From contig NZ_JAFBCW010000011.1 in the NCBI RefSeq assembly GCF_016907915.1, positions 1 to 64,000 on the forward strand: a DNA stretch of 64,000 bases. Reading direction: 5' to 3'. The translations under genes and the position numbers were made by a program. Below the pieces are notes generated by a model that was given only the letters and a program-made list of their open reading frames with translations, was not told the origin of the DNA and did no database searches. This DNA comes from Desulforadius tongensis (GTDB taxonomy: Bacteria; Bacillota; Desulfotomaculia; Desulfotomaculales; Desulfohalotomaculaceae). Within the stretch, counting starts at the first letter, position 1; each line of letters opens with the position of its first letter. Below, piece by piece: positions 26,007 through 34,360 of the stretch.

Positions 26007-26429
26007 TTATGAAGGATTTTCCTGGCCGCCCTCTTCCTTCGGGGTGCCGCTTTGCTCGGCAGCTACCCGTATACCACATTTATAGCAATAAACACCATCA
26101 CTGGGCAATTCTATTTCACACCTGGGGCATACCAGCGGCTTGGGCTGCAGCTTTTCAATCTTACGTTCCATTTCCACGATATCTGCTTCCATCTTTTTAG
26201 TATTCTGCAGCAGCCTTTCAATTTCCCCTTCCAGCCCCATTTCACCTTTAAACTGACGGTAAACAAGTTCGCCAATGGCTTCCTTGTTATTTTCCATTAC
26301 TTTACTTAGTTTTGTTACTTCATATCTCAGTTTAGTCAACTCAATCAGTTCTGTGGGCCTGCGGGTTGCTTCTTTAGCCTTATCGCCAAACTCCTTGGCC
26401 CTCTCGCCCAGGCGATTAAAAAAATCCAT
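26007..26429 (-). CDS. Coiled-coil protein with C-terminal zinc ribbon
   Basis: A 140-aa protein of unknown function. Residues 30-92 are rich in heptad-like E/K/L patterns, suggesting a coiled coil; residues 98-118 form a zinc ribbon with CPRC and CYKC pairs; the tail is acidic and disordered. It lies 50 nt after the chemoreceptor-like gene in the same direction, so the two may be co-transcribed. Confidence 0.8.
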   Translation of the reverse strand: MDFFNRLGERAKEFGDKAKEATRRPTELIELTKLRYEVTKLSKVMENNKEAIGELVYRQFKGEMGLEGEIERLLQNTKKMEADIVEMERKIEKLQPKPLVCPRCEIELPSDGVYCYKCGIRVAAEQSGTPKEEGGQENPS

Positions 26430-26479
26430 ATTTTCTCCCCTCTCAAGTAGACTTACTTATATATTATCACTTTATTTAC

Positions 26480-27331
26480 TTACTGCATAGCAGATAGTTT
26501 TTGTGAAAACTTGTTTATATCATCAGCCAGTTGACTTAACTGATTTACAGCATAAACAATTTGTTCGGTGGCAGTAACCTGCCGTTCCGTCAGCTTATTG
26601 TTTTCTTCAACGCTATTAATGATGCCCCTCATTGATTCCTCTAAGTTTTTCATAATGGAGGATATCTTTTTAACAGAAACGGCACTGTGTTCCGCCAACT
26701 TTCTGACCTCTTCCGCCACCACAGCAAAACCCTTTCCGTGTTCACCGGCCCGGGCCGCCTCTATGGCTGCGTTAAGCCCCAGCAGTTTAGTTTGGTCAGC
26801 CACTTTACGGATAAATTGCAGCACCTCGTCTGTATCCTCCAGATGTTTTTCCACATCATTAATGGACCCGCTCAATGTATCGCCATAATTTTTAATAAAG
26901 TTAGATACCTCATTGATAATCTCCGGCACCTGCTCCACCGTGGCATTAAGCTGCTCACCCATACCGGCCAGCTGCTGGGCTTGTTCATTTAGTTCCCTCA
27001 GCATTTCTTCTTTTTGCTTGGCCAAAAACCACATTAATTTGGCCACTTTAGTTTCCACAAATATACTTTCCGCTGACTTATATTTTTCAATTTTTTCCCG
27101 TAATTCCTCAACCCCTGTAACATCAATGATAATTTCCAAGCCGGGCTGTTTTAACAATTCAACAAAATCTGTATAGGTGGGTATGCCGATTTCCCTGGCA
27201 AACTGCATCCCTTTGGCATCTTCTTTTATATCCGCAATTCCCATTATATGCACCTGGTCTATGTTTTTAAAAGCCCGCAGCATAGCATAACCACCTCTGC
27301 CACCACCAATAATACCTATAGCAGTCAACAC
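26480..27331 (-). CDS. Soluble chemoreceptor-like protein with NAD-binding N-domain
   Basis: A 283-aa protein with no membrane segment. Residues 4-95 resemble the Rossmann half of a GFO/IDH oxidoreductase: [29 protein letters not shown]. Residues 120-283 form a methyl-accepting signalling hairpin, with the CheW/CheA tip in [19 protein letters not shown] followed by [15 protein letters not shown]. It would read NAD(P)(H) or a bound dinucleotide and report to a chemotaxis kinase; ligand and output are inferred. Start TTG behind GGGGTGATG. No che genes are in the window. Confidence 0.88.
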   Translation of the reverse strand: MLTAIGIIGGGRGGYAMLRAFKNIDQVHIMGIADIKEDAKGMQFAREIGIPTYTDFVELLKQPGLEIIIDVTGVEELREKIEKYKSAESIFVETKVAKLMWFLAKQKEEMLRELNEQAQQLAGMGEQLNATVEQVPEIINEVSNFIKNYGDTLSGSINDVEKHLEDTDEVLQFIRKVADQTKLLGLNAAIEAARAGEHGKGFAVVAEEVRKLAEHSAVSVKKISSIMKNLEESMRGIINSVEENNKLTERQVTATEQIVYAVNQLSQLADDINKFSQKLSAMQ

Positions 27332-27520
27332 TCATCACCCCATTAGCATAAATTACGTAATTTTTCACAAATTCATTTACAGTATTCTTCTTTGTAAAGT
27401 AGATTTTTCCTCCCTCAGAACATTTAATATTTCAAATATTCTTGCAAGAAAAAAATTATGCCAAAAGGTAAAGTATTCAGGTTAAACAGGCTGCGGAGCA
27501 CCCACAGCCCGGTACATATT

Positions 27521-27555
27521 AAAAAAGCAAAGGGTTTGGCATACCCTTTGCTTTT
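27521..27555 (-). terminator. Terminator after rhomboid
   Basis: Stem AAAAGCAAAGGGT/ACCCTTTGCTTTT with a short loop, followed by TTTAAT on the minus strand, 7 nt past the rhomboid stop. Confidence 0.8.
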
Positions 27556-27561
27556 CTACCT

Positions 27562-28221
27562 TCATATCCTTTTGCATGACGGGACAAAGAACCGCACTAA
27601 AACGGCGCCGGTTAAAAAACCGCCGATATGGGCCCACCAGGCCACACTTTGGGTAGAAGCTGACGAAACCGTAACTTGATTGATCACCTGTAAGAAAAAC
27701 CAAAAACCTAAAAATAACACCGCCGGTATACGAATGATGTTAATAAATATACCGATGGGCAGCAGTGTTAAAACCCTGGCCCTGGGATACAGTACCAGGT
27801 AAGCACCCAGTACACCGGCAATGGCACCGCTGGCCCCAACCATCGGCACTGTGGAATGAGGCATTGAATAAACATGGGTTAATGTAGCTATATATCCTGT
27901 AAAGAGGTAGAAAATAAGAAAACGCCCGTGTCCCATGCGATCTTCCACATTATCCCCAAAAATCCACAGGTAAAGCATATTGCCTAACAGGTGAAACCAG
28001 CCGCCATGCAAAAACATTGTAGTGGTAAGCCTGCTCACCATTTCCACCGGCCCATAAATATCCAGCAGGTGATAGGGTACCACAGCATAGTTCATAATAA
28101 ATTCATGGGCATAAAAACCAAGGGACTTTTGATAAAGAAATACCGCAATATTGATAGCTATTAAAATATAGTTAACAACAGGTACCCTTGATGAAGCAAT
28201 GTCATCCTTCAGCGGAATCGT
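27562..28221 (-). CDS. Rhomboid-family intramembrane serine protease, apparent ACG start
   Basis: A 219-aa six-helix rhomboid protease: catalytic Ser in GASGAIAGVLGAY, catalytic His in WAHIGGFLTG, and HGGWFHLLGNMLYLW in the first loop. The first ATG of the frame (28095) would leave out helix 1. Upstream the frame stays open for 42 codons encoding the expected rhomboid start (IPLKDD, then VPVVNYILIAINIAVF), and the codon in the Met position is ACG at 28221, 7 nt behind a perfect AGGAGGGG. Alternatively, an ATG at 28228 joined by a one-base shift in a TTTT run gives the same protein. The ribosome site overlaps the stop of the upstream gene. Confidence 0.88.
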   Translation of the reverse strand, partial: TIPLKDDIASSRVPVVNYILIAINIAVFLYQKSLGFYAHEFIMNYAVVPYHLLDIYGPVEMVSRLTTTMFLHGGWFHLLGNMLYLWIFGDNVEDRMGHGRFLIFYLFTGYIATLTHVYSMPHSTVPMVGASGAIAGVLGAYLVLYPRARVLTLLPIGIFINIIRIPAVLFLGFWFFLQVINQVTVSSASTQSVAWWAHIGGFLTGAVLVRFFVPSCKRI

Positions 28222-28234
28222 AAAACATCCCCTC

Positions 28235-28531
28235 CTACCGGCTGTAACCCTTTTCTTTTAAGAAATCTATGCCCTTCCTGCTTACAACCACCGGAAAACT
28301 GGCCACATAACCCGGGCGCAGGAAAAATTTCGGCTTGCATCCACCGGCCACCAGCCAACCCTCCTGCAGCATTCTTTTTAACATGGTGATGACTTGTTCT
28401 TCCGTTAAACCGGTACGTTCCATAAATATCTGCATTACCATTTCTTGAAATAAAATTTGTTTCTGGGCTTGATAAAGCTCTGCCAGCAGCTGACCTAGTT
28501 TTTCTCTATCGTCAAAATCCACTTGTTTCAT
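28235..28531 (-). CDS. Small winged-helix-like protein of unknown function
   Basis: A 98-aa protein I do not recognise. Helical N-half, then GLTEEQVITMLKRMLQEGWL resembling a helix-turn-helix, and a C-terminal VSRKGIDFLKEKGY wing-like end common in small winged-helix proteins. It is coupled to the rhomboid gene, whose ribosome site overlaps this gene's stop codon. Confidence 0.75.
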   Translation of the reverse strand: MKQVDFDDREKLGQLLAELYQAQKQILFQEMVMQIFMERTGLTEEQVITMLKRMLQEGWLVAGGCKPKFFLRPGYVASFPVVVSRKGIDFLKEKGYSR

Positions 28532-28653
28532 CTGCGCCTCCTAATAATATTAAATTATTAATAACTATATATTAAGTATACAGGTATTGTGAAAAAATCG
28601 GCAGGTTATCACTGTCATTATTTACAATATATACATAATATCTTTAATCTTAC

Positions 28654-28872
28654 TCATTTGATTAAAAGTTCCAGTACCCGCCCGGTAATAACTAATCCAG
28701 AAAGCAGGCAAACCGCGTACGCCGATATTTTGGCCAGATCAGTATCTTCTGCTTCCAACCAAGCAGCCGCCCGGTCGACTAAATTAAGTTTAACCCTGCG
28801 TATTTTAATCAAACGTCTGTTGGCTGTGAGCAGCGGCTGTTTGCGTGAAACGGACGAAACGGATTGGATCAT
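28654..28872 (-). CDS. Small protein with one C-terminal membrane helix
   Basis: A 72-aa unknown protein. The first half is basic (RRLIKIRRVKL); residues 53-70 form one hydrophobic helix ending in LELLIK. The ATG at 28872 is chosen because GGGAGGG lies 7 nt upstream. It begins next to the 41-nt palindrome at 28886. Real but uncharacterised, moderate certainty. Confidence 0.6.
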   Translation of the reverse strand: MIQSVSSVSRKQPLLTANRRLIKIRRVKLNLVDRAAAWLEAEDTDLAKISAYAVCLLSGLVITGRVLELLIK

Positions 28873-28885
28873 ACAGCGCCCTCCC

Positions 28886-28926
28886 AAAACACATGTTTGG
28901 TATATATTATACCAAACATGTGTTTT
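28886..28926. repeat. 41-nt perfect palindrome
   Basis: Two 19-nt arms, AAAACACATGTTTGGTATA and its exact complement, around a TAT centre. It can end the transcript of the gene at 28951-29205 (the right arm is followed by TTTTGGG on the minus strand) and lies just before the ribosome site of the 72-aa gene. It could be a terminator, an operator, or both. Confidence 0.8.
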
Positions 28927-28950
28927 TGTCCAGGGCTTTTTATTAAAAAT

Positions 28951-29205
28951 TTAATTATCTTTATTGTTATTTCGCAGGCTTTCTTCCATCATTTCGGCAG
29001 CCAATCTCAGGGTTGAAGTGGTATGGGTAATTAGAATTTCATAAAGCATCAACGGCAAAACCTCCTGTAAATTGGGTTTAACTTCCCCGGTGCTTACCCT
29101 CTTGTTTACAATATCCCCCGCCCGGTTGAGAGCAATGTTAACCAGATGCTCAATCTCCTGTTGGTGATCCTTTACAAACTTTTCTACATCAATTGTTGTT
29201 GACAT
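28951..29205 (-). CDS. Small helical protein of unknown function
   Basis: An 84-aa acidic, mostly helical protein with no motif I recognise; it contains LPLMLYEILITHTTSTLRLAAEMMEES. The ATG at 29205 has GAGGAAGGTGG 5 nt upstream. Ends 25 nt before the 41-nt palindrome. Confidence 0.75.
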   Translation of the reverse strand: MSTTIDVEKFVKDHQQEIEHLVNIALNRAGDIVNKRVSTGEVKPNLQEVLPLMLYEILITHTTSTLRLAAEMMEESLRNNNKDN

Positions 29206-29250
29206 ATTTTCCACCTTCCTCAATTTGTTTCCAGGTAAAATTCAACAATT

Positions 29251-29279
29251 TTGATATAGTATCCTGCTTTATCTATAAT
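29251..29279 (+). promoter_or_regulatory. Sigma-A promoter of the 38-codon ORF
   Basis: TTGATA and TATAAT with exactly 17 bp between them. The only plus-strand frame behind it before the next terminator is the short one at 29398. Confidence 0.75.
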
Positions 29280-29397
29280 ACAGCATCTAATACAGTATCA
29301 TATTTTTCCAAAAAATGTTACATTCATTTCGGTACTATTTTTTATTCCTTAAGCATATGATGATAAAGTCTTAAAATTTCGAGGGGGGTGACGCATT

Positions 29398-29514
29398 CTG
29401 AAAACCGGTGACACCATTGACATTTTTGAAATCAATAAAGATCTGCTGGATGAAATTCTTTGTGCCGTGGGGCTGGAAAAAATCCCCTCAATGGAAAAAA
29501 ATCCCGTCAAGTAA
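29398..29514 (+). CDS. Possible 38-aa small protein
   Basis: A short open frame with an acidic helical product (MKTGDTIDIFEINKDLLDE if CTG reads Met). A very strong GAGGGGGGTGA lies 6-9 nt upstream of ATT and CTG codons, neither a usual start. A consensus promoter lies 120 bp upstream and a strong terminator overlaps its end, so the unit is transcribed as a stand-alone gene. Could be a non-coding RNA instead. Confidence 0.45.
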   Translation: MKTGDTIDIFEINKDLLDEILCAVGLEKIPSMEKNPVK

Positions 29515-29529
29515 GCGACGGGATTTTTT
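29494..29529. terminator. Bidirectional terminator between small ORF and adhE
   Basis: Stem AAAAATCCCGTC/GACGGGATTTTT with A and T runs on the two sides, positioned between converging genes. Confidence 0.9.
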
Positions 29530-29570
29530 CTATCCTGAAAAATGGCATCTTACTGAGTATCCTGAAAAGG

Positions 29571-32180
29571 TTATCCCGCTAAGTCAGGCAGCGGCTGCCC
29601 GTAAGCCTTAACGTACAGCTCAGCCAGCTCGCTGATCAAAGGCATGCGCGGGTTGCTGGTGGTGCACTGGTCTTCAAAGGCCCTCTCGGCCAGAACATTT
29701 ACCACCGGGGCAAATTCATTGGGTTTCACTCCGCATTCAGCAATTGTAGCAGGCATGTCCAGCTGCTGCATTAAATCTTTTACAGCATTGACAAGACTTG
29801 TTACCCCTTCGGCGGGGGTGCCGGCGGGTAAACCTAATCTTTTAGCAATCTCCTGGTATTTAATATGTGCCACATAGTGCTCATAATTGGGAAATGATGT
29901 AAACTTAGTGGGTAAAGATGCGTTATATTCAATCACGTGGGGCAGCATGATAGCGTTGGCCCGGCCGTGAGAGATATGGAACTGCCCGCCTAATTTGTGG
30001 GCCAAACTATGATTAATACCCAGGAAAGCATTGGTAAAGGCCATACCCGCTATTGTTGAAGCATTGTGCATGCGAACGCGTGCTTCTTCATCATCCCCGT
30101 TTCTGTAGGCCTTGGGCAGGTATTTAAATACCAATTCTATTGCTTTCATCGCCAGCCCGTCGGTATAATCCGATGCCATGGCTGACACATAGGCTTCAAT
30201 GGCATGGGTCAGTACATCCATCCCTGTATCAGCGGTTACCTTGGATGGAATTGACATTACAAAATCCGCATCTACTATGGCCACATCAGGAGTTAATTCA
30301 TAATCTGCCAACGGGTATTTTATTTCCCGGCCCTGGTCGGTAATTACAGTAAATGCCGTTACTTCAGACCCGGTGCCGCTGGTGGTGGGAATGGCCACCA
30401 TTTTTACCTTGCGTCCCAGCTTAGGATATTTATAAGTACGTTTGCGAATATCTAAAAACTTTAATTTTAAGAACTCAAACTCCACCTCCGGGTGCTCATA
30501 AAACAGCCACATACCTTTGGCCGCATCTATGGCCGAACCACCGCCCAGGGCTATTATTGTATCCGGCTTAAACCGGCGCATAAATTCAACGCCATCTTTC
30601 ACCATCTCCAGCGGTGGGTCCGGTTCCACCCGGTCAAACACTTCTATGGCCACCTGATTGCGCCGTTTGCGCAAATGATAGGCCACTTTATCAACGTAAC
30701 CTAAATCTACCATTATTTTATCTGTTACAATAAGCGCTCTTTCTATGTCAGGCATTTTAGTAAGATATTGTACCGAACCGGGCATAAAATAAATCCGTTC
30801 CGGCACTCTAAACCACTGCATTTTTTCTTTTCGCTTAGCCACTCTTTTTACATTAATCAGGTTTTTCACGCTCACATTGGAGGTAGTGGAATTACGGCCG
30901 TAAGAACCACAACCCAAAGTCAACGACGGTACATTAGTATTATAAAGCTCGCCTATAGCCCCGTGGGTGGTGGGAGAATTTACAATTATCCTGCCCACAC
31001 GAACGGTATCGGAGAATTCTTGAACAACATCTTTATTTTCCGAATGGATGGCCGCGGAATGCCCCAAACCGCCAAACTCCACCACTTGTACACTTCGTTC
31101 AATGCCCTGTTTATAATCTTCCACCACATAAAAGGCCAGTATGGGGGAAAGTTTTTCCTGGGATAAGGGATAATCGGGCCCCACCCCATCCAGCGGCGCC
31201 ACCAGTATCTTTGTACCCTTGGGCACCGTTAAACCGGCCATTTCAGCAATTACCCAGGCCGGCTGACCCACTATTTGCGGGTTAATGTGGCAGCAGTCTT
31301 CGCTGGCAGCTATTTTGGTTAACTGTTCTACCTCCTGGGGATTTAAAAAATAGCAATTATTTGCTTTCAGCAGTTGTATCGTTTGGTCAGCAATTTCCCG
31401 GTCCACTATCAATGCCTGTTCTGAAGCACAAATTAACCCATTGTCAAAGGTTTTGCTCATTATTACATCAGTAACCGCCCGGCTTAGTTTAGCTGATTTT
31501 TCTATGTAACATGGCACATTACCCGGTCCCACCCCCAATGCCGGCTTACCGGCACTGTAAGCAGCACACACCAGTTTAGCACCGCCGGTGGCCAAAATTA
31601 GCGAAACGCCAAAATGATGCATTAAAGCCTGGGTAGCTTCAATAGAAGGTTCCTCAATCCAGGCGATAAAATTTTCCGGTGCCCCCGCTTTTAACCCGGC
31701 TTCATACATTACCCGTGCAGCTTCGACACTGCACCGCTGTGCACCGGGGTGAAAGCTGAAGATAACTGGGTTCCTGGTTTTAGCACAGATAAGGGCTTTA
31801 AACATGGTTGTGGAAGTGGGATTAGTAACCGGCACCACCGCCGCCACCACACCCACCGGCTCCGCCACTTCATAGTAACCCTCTTCTTCATTTTCATTTA
31901 TAACTCCAACCGTCTTCTCATACTTGATGCTGTGGTAAATATATTCTGTGGCAAAAATGTTCTTGGTTATTTTATCTTCATAAACCCCTCTTTTGGTCTC
32001 TTCCACCGCAAGTTTTGCCAGTTTCATATGCTTATCAAGCCCGGCTAAAGCCATGGCTTTAACAATTTTGTCCACCTGCTCTTGATTTAATTTCATAAAT
32101 TCATCTTTAGCAGCAATAGCTCTATTCACCAAACCATCAATGACGGCATTTACCTGCGGGCTGCCCTGCTGCTCGCTCAC
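29571..32180 (-). CDS. adhE: Bifunctional acetaldehyde-CoA/alcohol dehydrogenase
   Basis: Full-length 869-aa AdhE. The N-terminal CoA-acylating aldehyde dehydrogenase (about 1-440) has the catalytic cysteine in GLICASEQ; the C-terminal iron-dependent alcohol dehydrogenase (about 455-869) has GGGSAIDAAKGMW, IPTTSGTGSEVT and the metal-binding HSLAHKLGG..HG. It converts acetyl-CoA to ethanol or the reverse, using two NADH. Forms filaments called spirosomes in known members. Single-gene unit. Confidence 0.97.
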   Translation of the reverse strand: MSEQQGSPQVNAVIDGLVNRAIAAKDEFMKLNQEQVDKIVKAMALAGLDKHMKLAKLAVEETKRGVYEDKITKNIFATEYIYHSIKYEKTVGVINENEEEGYYEVAEPVGVVAAVVPVTNPTSTTMFKALICAKTRNPVIFSFHPGAQRCSVEAARVMYEAGLKAGAPENFIAWIEEPSIEATQALMHHFGVSLILATGGAKLVCAAYSAGKPALGVGPGNVPCYIEKSAKLSRAVTDVIMSKTFDNGLICASEQALIVDREIADQTIQLLKANNCYFLNPQEVEQLTKIAASEDCCHINPQIVGQPAWVIAEMAGLTVPKGTKILVAPLDGVGPDYPLSQEKLSPILAFYVVEDYKQGIERSVQVVEFGGLGHSAAIHSENKDVVQEFSDTVRVGRIIVNSPTTHGAIGELYNTNVPSLTLGCGSYGRNSTTSNVSVKNLINVKRVAKRKEKMQWFRVPERIYFMPGSVQYLTKMPDIERALIVTDKIMVDLGYVDKVAYHLRKRRNQVAIEVFDRVEPDPPLEMVKDGVEFMRRFKPDTIIALGGGSAIDAAKGMWLFYEHPEVEFEFLKLKFLDIRKRTYKYPKLGRKVKMVAIPTTSGTGSEVTAFTVITDQGREIKYPLADYELTPDVAIVDADFVMSIPSKVTADTGMDVLTHAIEAYVSAMASDYTDGLAMKAIELVFKYLPKAYRNGDDEEARVRMHNASTIAGMAFTNAFLGINHSLAHKLGGQFHISHGRANAIMLPHVIEYNASLPTKFTSFPNYEHYVAHIKYQEIAKRLGLPAGTPAEGVTSLVNAVKDLMQQLDMPATIAECGVKPNEFAPVVNVLAERAFEDQCTTSNPRMPLISELAELYVKAYGQPLPDLAG

Positions 32181-32354
32181 ACAATCACCTCCAAAGGACT
32201 ATTTGACATATATTTTCTACAGATCATTCAACAGCTATGTATGGAAAACAATTTTCCACTTTCTTGCAATAATATTTTTATCAAAACAGTTGTATTTCAT
32301 TGTTAATTAAGATATACTGGTCTTGCCTCTATGAGTAACAGCATACAAACCGCT

Positions 32355-32422
32355 CTCTCCCATTGGGATGATGAGAAGTGTTTGACGGCTATTATCTCTG
32401 GAGAGTACATTCAATGGGAGAG
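32355..32422 (+). promoter_or_regulatory. Inverted repeat that would hide the zinc-ribbon start codon
   Basis: CTCTCCCATTG at 32355-32365 is the exact complement of CAATGGGAGAG at 32412-32422, which contains the ATG at 32414. If the leader RNA folds this way, translation would be blocked until the pairing is opened. This is inferred from sequence only. Confidence 0.5.
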
Positions 32423-32704
32423 ATTCTGGTGTATTCAGACAAAACGTTAACTTGTAAGGATTGTGGGGAGGATTTTGTATTCAGCGCCGGCGAACAGGCT
32501 TTCTACGCCGAAAAGGGTTTTGAAAACGAACCGGCACGTTGTCCCCAGTGCAGGGCAGCACGTAAACAAAGAAACAGCGGTGGTTTTCGCCGGGAGCGTG
32601 AAATGTACCCTGCAGTTTGTGCACAATGTGGGGCCGAAACCGAAGTTCCTTTCCGCCCCAGCGGCGACCGTCCGGTTTACTGCCGTGACTGCTTCAGACG
32701 CTAA
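32414..32704 (+). CDS. Zinc-ribbon protein with three CxxC pairs
   Basis: A 96-aa protein of the CxxC-rich probable zinc-ribbon family: CKDC, CPQC, CAQC and CRDC pairs, with the FxxxGEQAFYAEKGFENEPARCPQCR signature shared by small bacterial proteins of unknown role. ATG at 32414 behind GGAGAG; a GTG at 32378 would add 12 residues. Confidence 0.85.
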   Translation: MGEILVYSDKTLTCKDCGEDFVFSAGEQAFYAEKGFENEPARCPQCRAARKQRNSGGFRREREMYPAVCAQCGAETEVPFRPSGDRPVYCRDCFRR

Positions 32705-32708
32705 AAAT

Positions 32709-32737
32709 TAACCAGCACGTTTTTCGTGCCGGTTTTT
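32709..32737 (+). terminator. Terminator of the zinc-ribbon gene
   Basis: Stem AACCAGCACG/CGTGCCGGTT with a TTTTT loop and TTTTTG tail, 5 nt past the stop. Confidence 0.85.
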
Positions 32738-32784
32738 GCTTTAAACTGCTTTTTTAAACATTTACTAAAAAATGTTTACCAAGC

Positions 32785-32825
32785 AAAAAAACTCCAGGGC
32801 TCTAAAGTCCCGGAGTTTTTTTATT
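32785..32825. terminator. Terminator of the five-gene unknown operon
   Basis: Stem AAACTCCAGGG/CCCGGAGTTT flanked by A and T runs; on the minus strand it follows the gene ending at 32830. Confidence 0.85.
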
Positions 32826-32829
32826 TTGA

Positions 32830-33027
32830 CTACTTTCTCATTTCATTTACCGTTACCTGCATATTAGTGTTATTTAATTTGGTCCACATTACCACTATCT
32901 GCTGGTATTCTTCTCTTTCGGCAAGCTCATTGGCATACTCATTTGCCGCTTCTTCTGTATCAAAAACAGCCACATCATCAATTTCATTATTCACCAATTT
33001 AACCACACTGTATACAGATTGGCTCAC
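32830..33027 (-). CDS. Small acidic protein, unknown (operon gene 5)
   Basis: A 65-aa protein I do not recognise. Its layout (VVKLVNNEIDDVAVFDTEEAANEYANEL) resembles small proteins in which a beta strand is followed by an amphipathic helix. GTG start behind GGGAGGGG. It follows the preceding gene after 1 nt, so they are coupled. Confidence 0.75.
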   Translation of the reverse strand: MSQSVYSVVKLVNNEIDDVAVFDTEEAANEYANELAEREEYQQIVVMWTKLNNTNMQVTVNEMRK

Positions 33028-33028
33028 G

Positions 33029-33214
33029 TTATTTCCCCTCCCGGCTTATGTAATCAGCACATTCTTTTAAGTAAGACCTAAGGGATGTAAGAGCCGCCTC
33101 CAATCCATCGGCAAACCCCTGGTTATACTCGCTGTTTTTCATTTCCCTGCTGTAGTGCAGGTACACAGTGGTGTCTTTTTCCCATTTTTTGATTGCTTCC
33201 CATACAGTCATCAT
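33029..33214 (-). CDS. Small helical protein, unknown (operon gene 4)
   Basis: A 61-aa protein, all-helical in appearance with a FADGLEAALTSLRSYLKEC segment. Two adjacent ATGs behind GAGGGACA. No family assigned. Confidence 0.75.
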   Translation of the reverse strand: MMTVWEAIKKWEKDTTVYLHYSREMKNSEYNQGFADGLEAALTSLRSYLKECADYISREGK

Positions 33215-33225
33215 TGTCCCTCAAT

Positions 33226-33732
33226 TTACGGTTTTCTTTTGGCTACAACGTGAACTAATCCATCCGGCGCGTCCACTATCTTAACAATGCTGTTTTTAAA
33301 ACTCCTGTATTCTTCCACTTCCTTAGTTTGCTCTTGTATATCGTATAAAAGGTTCCTAACTTTGGCATCGTAATCCAAGATAATATCTTTTAATGCTTGA
33401 TCCAATTCCTTACCCTCTAAAACCCGCATCAGCTTATCGCCCATTCTTCCCACTTCAACCACCAGCTTACTTGGTGCACCTTCACCAACATAAATATAAG
33501 AGTTGGGCAGCAGCGGGTTTTCATTTTCTTTTTCTATTACTGACCCTTCTGCTTTTAACTGTTCAATTACTTTGCGCACTGTATCTTCGGTTAACCCCAA
33601 AGCATAGGCCATTGTTTCTTTATCCTGCGTGCACTCACCGTTAATAGAATTGTCTCTAATATAAAAGCCGATCCTTTTCAACAAACCTTTGCTGATAGAT
33701 TTTTTTCTTCTTTTAGAATCATCAGTACCCAT
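33226..33732 (-). CDS. Winged-helix DNA-binding-like protein (operon gene 3)
   Basis: A 168-aa protein with a basic N-terminus, a helix-turn-helix region (TMAYALGLTEDTVRKVIEQL near residues 40-60) followed by a beta wing (GSVIEKENENPLLPNSYIYV), and a long helical C-half. Probably a replication-initiator-like or GntR-like winged helix. As part of an operon of unknown proteins it may be their regulator. Confidence 0.7.
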   Translation of the reverse strand: MGTDDSKRRKKSISKGLLKRIGFYIRDNSINGECTQDKETMAYALGLTEDTVRKVIEQLKAEGSVIEKENENPLLPNSYIYVGEGAPSKLVVEVGRMGDKLMRVLEGKELDQALKDIILDYDAKVRNLLYDIQEQTKEVEEYRSFKNSIVKIVDAPDGLVHVVAKRKP

Positions 33733-33752
33733 ACCCTACCCTCCGGCATTAA

Positions 33753-34211
33753 TTATTCAGGCCAGGATGCTCCTTTAGCCTTTTTAAATTCAACATCCCA
33801 CAACACGGTAAATTTCAAATTGCCCTGGTCCCAATTATTGGGCATTACCGGTTGATCTACCACCATCACATCAAATTTTCCTTTGGCTTCGGGATCCGAT
33901 AACATTTTACCGGCACCTTTTTTATCAAAAGCAATGGGCAAACGCAGGCCGCTGTGCCAAGTAAGCAGCAGGAAGTACAATTCATTTTCACGGTCGTAAG
34001 CCCATTTCCAAATGTAATCTCCCTGGGTTAAATCTAAGGCTCCGCTCCATTGAGGATTTCCTATAATCATGGTGGTTCGTTTATATTCCTGACCGTTTTC
34101 TTCATAACCCAGATCAGCCCAGGCGCCAAAGTCGGGACTGTAGGCAGAGCCGCCATACTCTTCAATAATTTCTTTAATAGATCTCTGTTTAACGAACGGT
34201 TGTTTTTCCAT
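33753..34211 (-). CDS. Unknown soluble protein (operon gene 2)
   Basis: A 152-aa acidic and aromatic-rich protein with no motif I recognise (eleven Trp). No signal peptide. Good AGGGGG ribosome site. Its place in the operon suggests that it acts with the neighbouring unknown proteins. Confidence 0.75.
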   Translation of the reverse strand: MEKQPFVKQRSIKEIIEEYGGSAYSPDFGAWADLGYEENGQEYKRTTMIIGNPQWSGALDLTQGDYIWKWAYDRENELYFLLLTWHSGLRLPIAFDKKGAGKMLSDPEAKGKFDVMVVDQPVMPNNWDQGNLKFTVLWDVEFKKAKGASWPE

Positions 34212-34360
34212 AATGTCCCCCTACTTGTTCATTTTTACTGCATTAAAATTATACCCCACAGCTGGATATAGTACCCTCCGCCATCATAGAGCAGTTTATT
34301 AAGTGTAAATTCTTTAACACTGCTTGTAGAATATCAAATTTGAAAAAGCGCTTCAACACT

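Noticed and set aside
28886-28926. CRISPR repeat or LexA box
   Set aside because: Single copy with no spacers; arms do not match the CGAAC..GTTCG LexA pattern.
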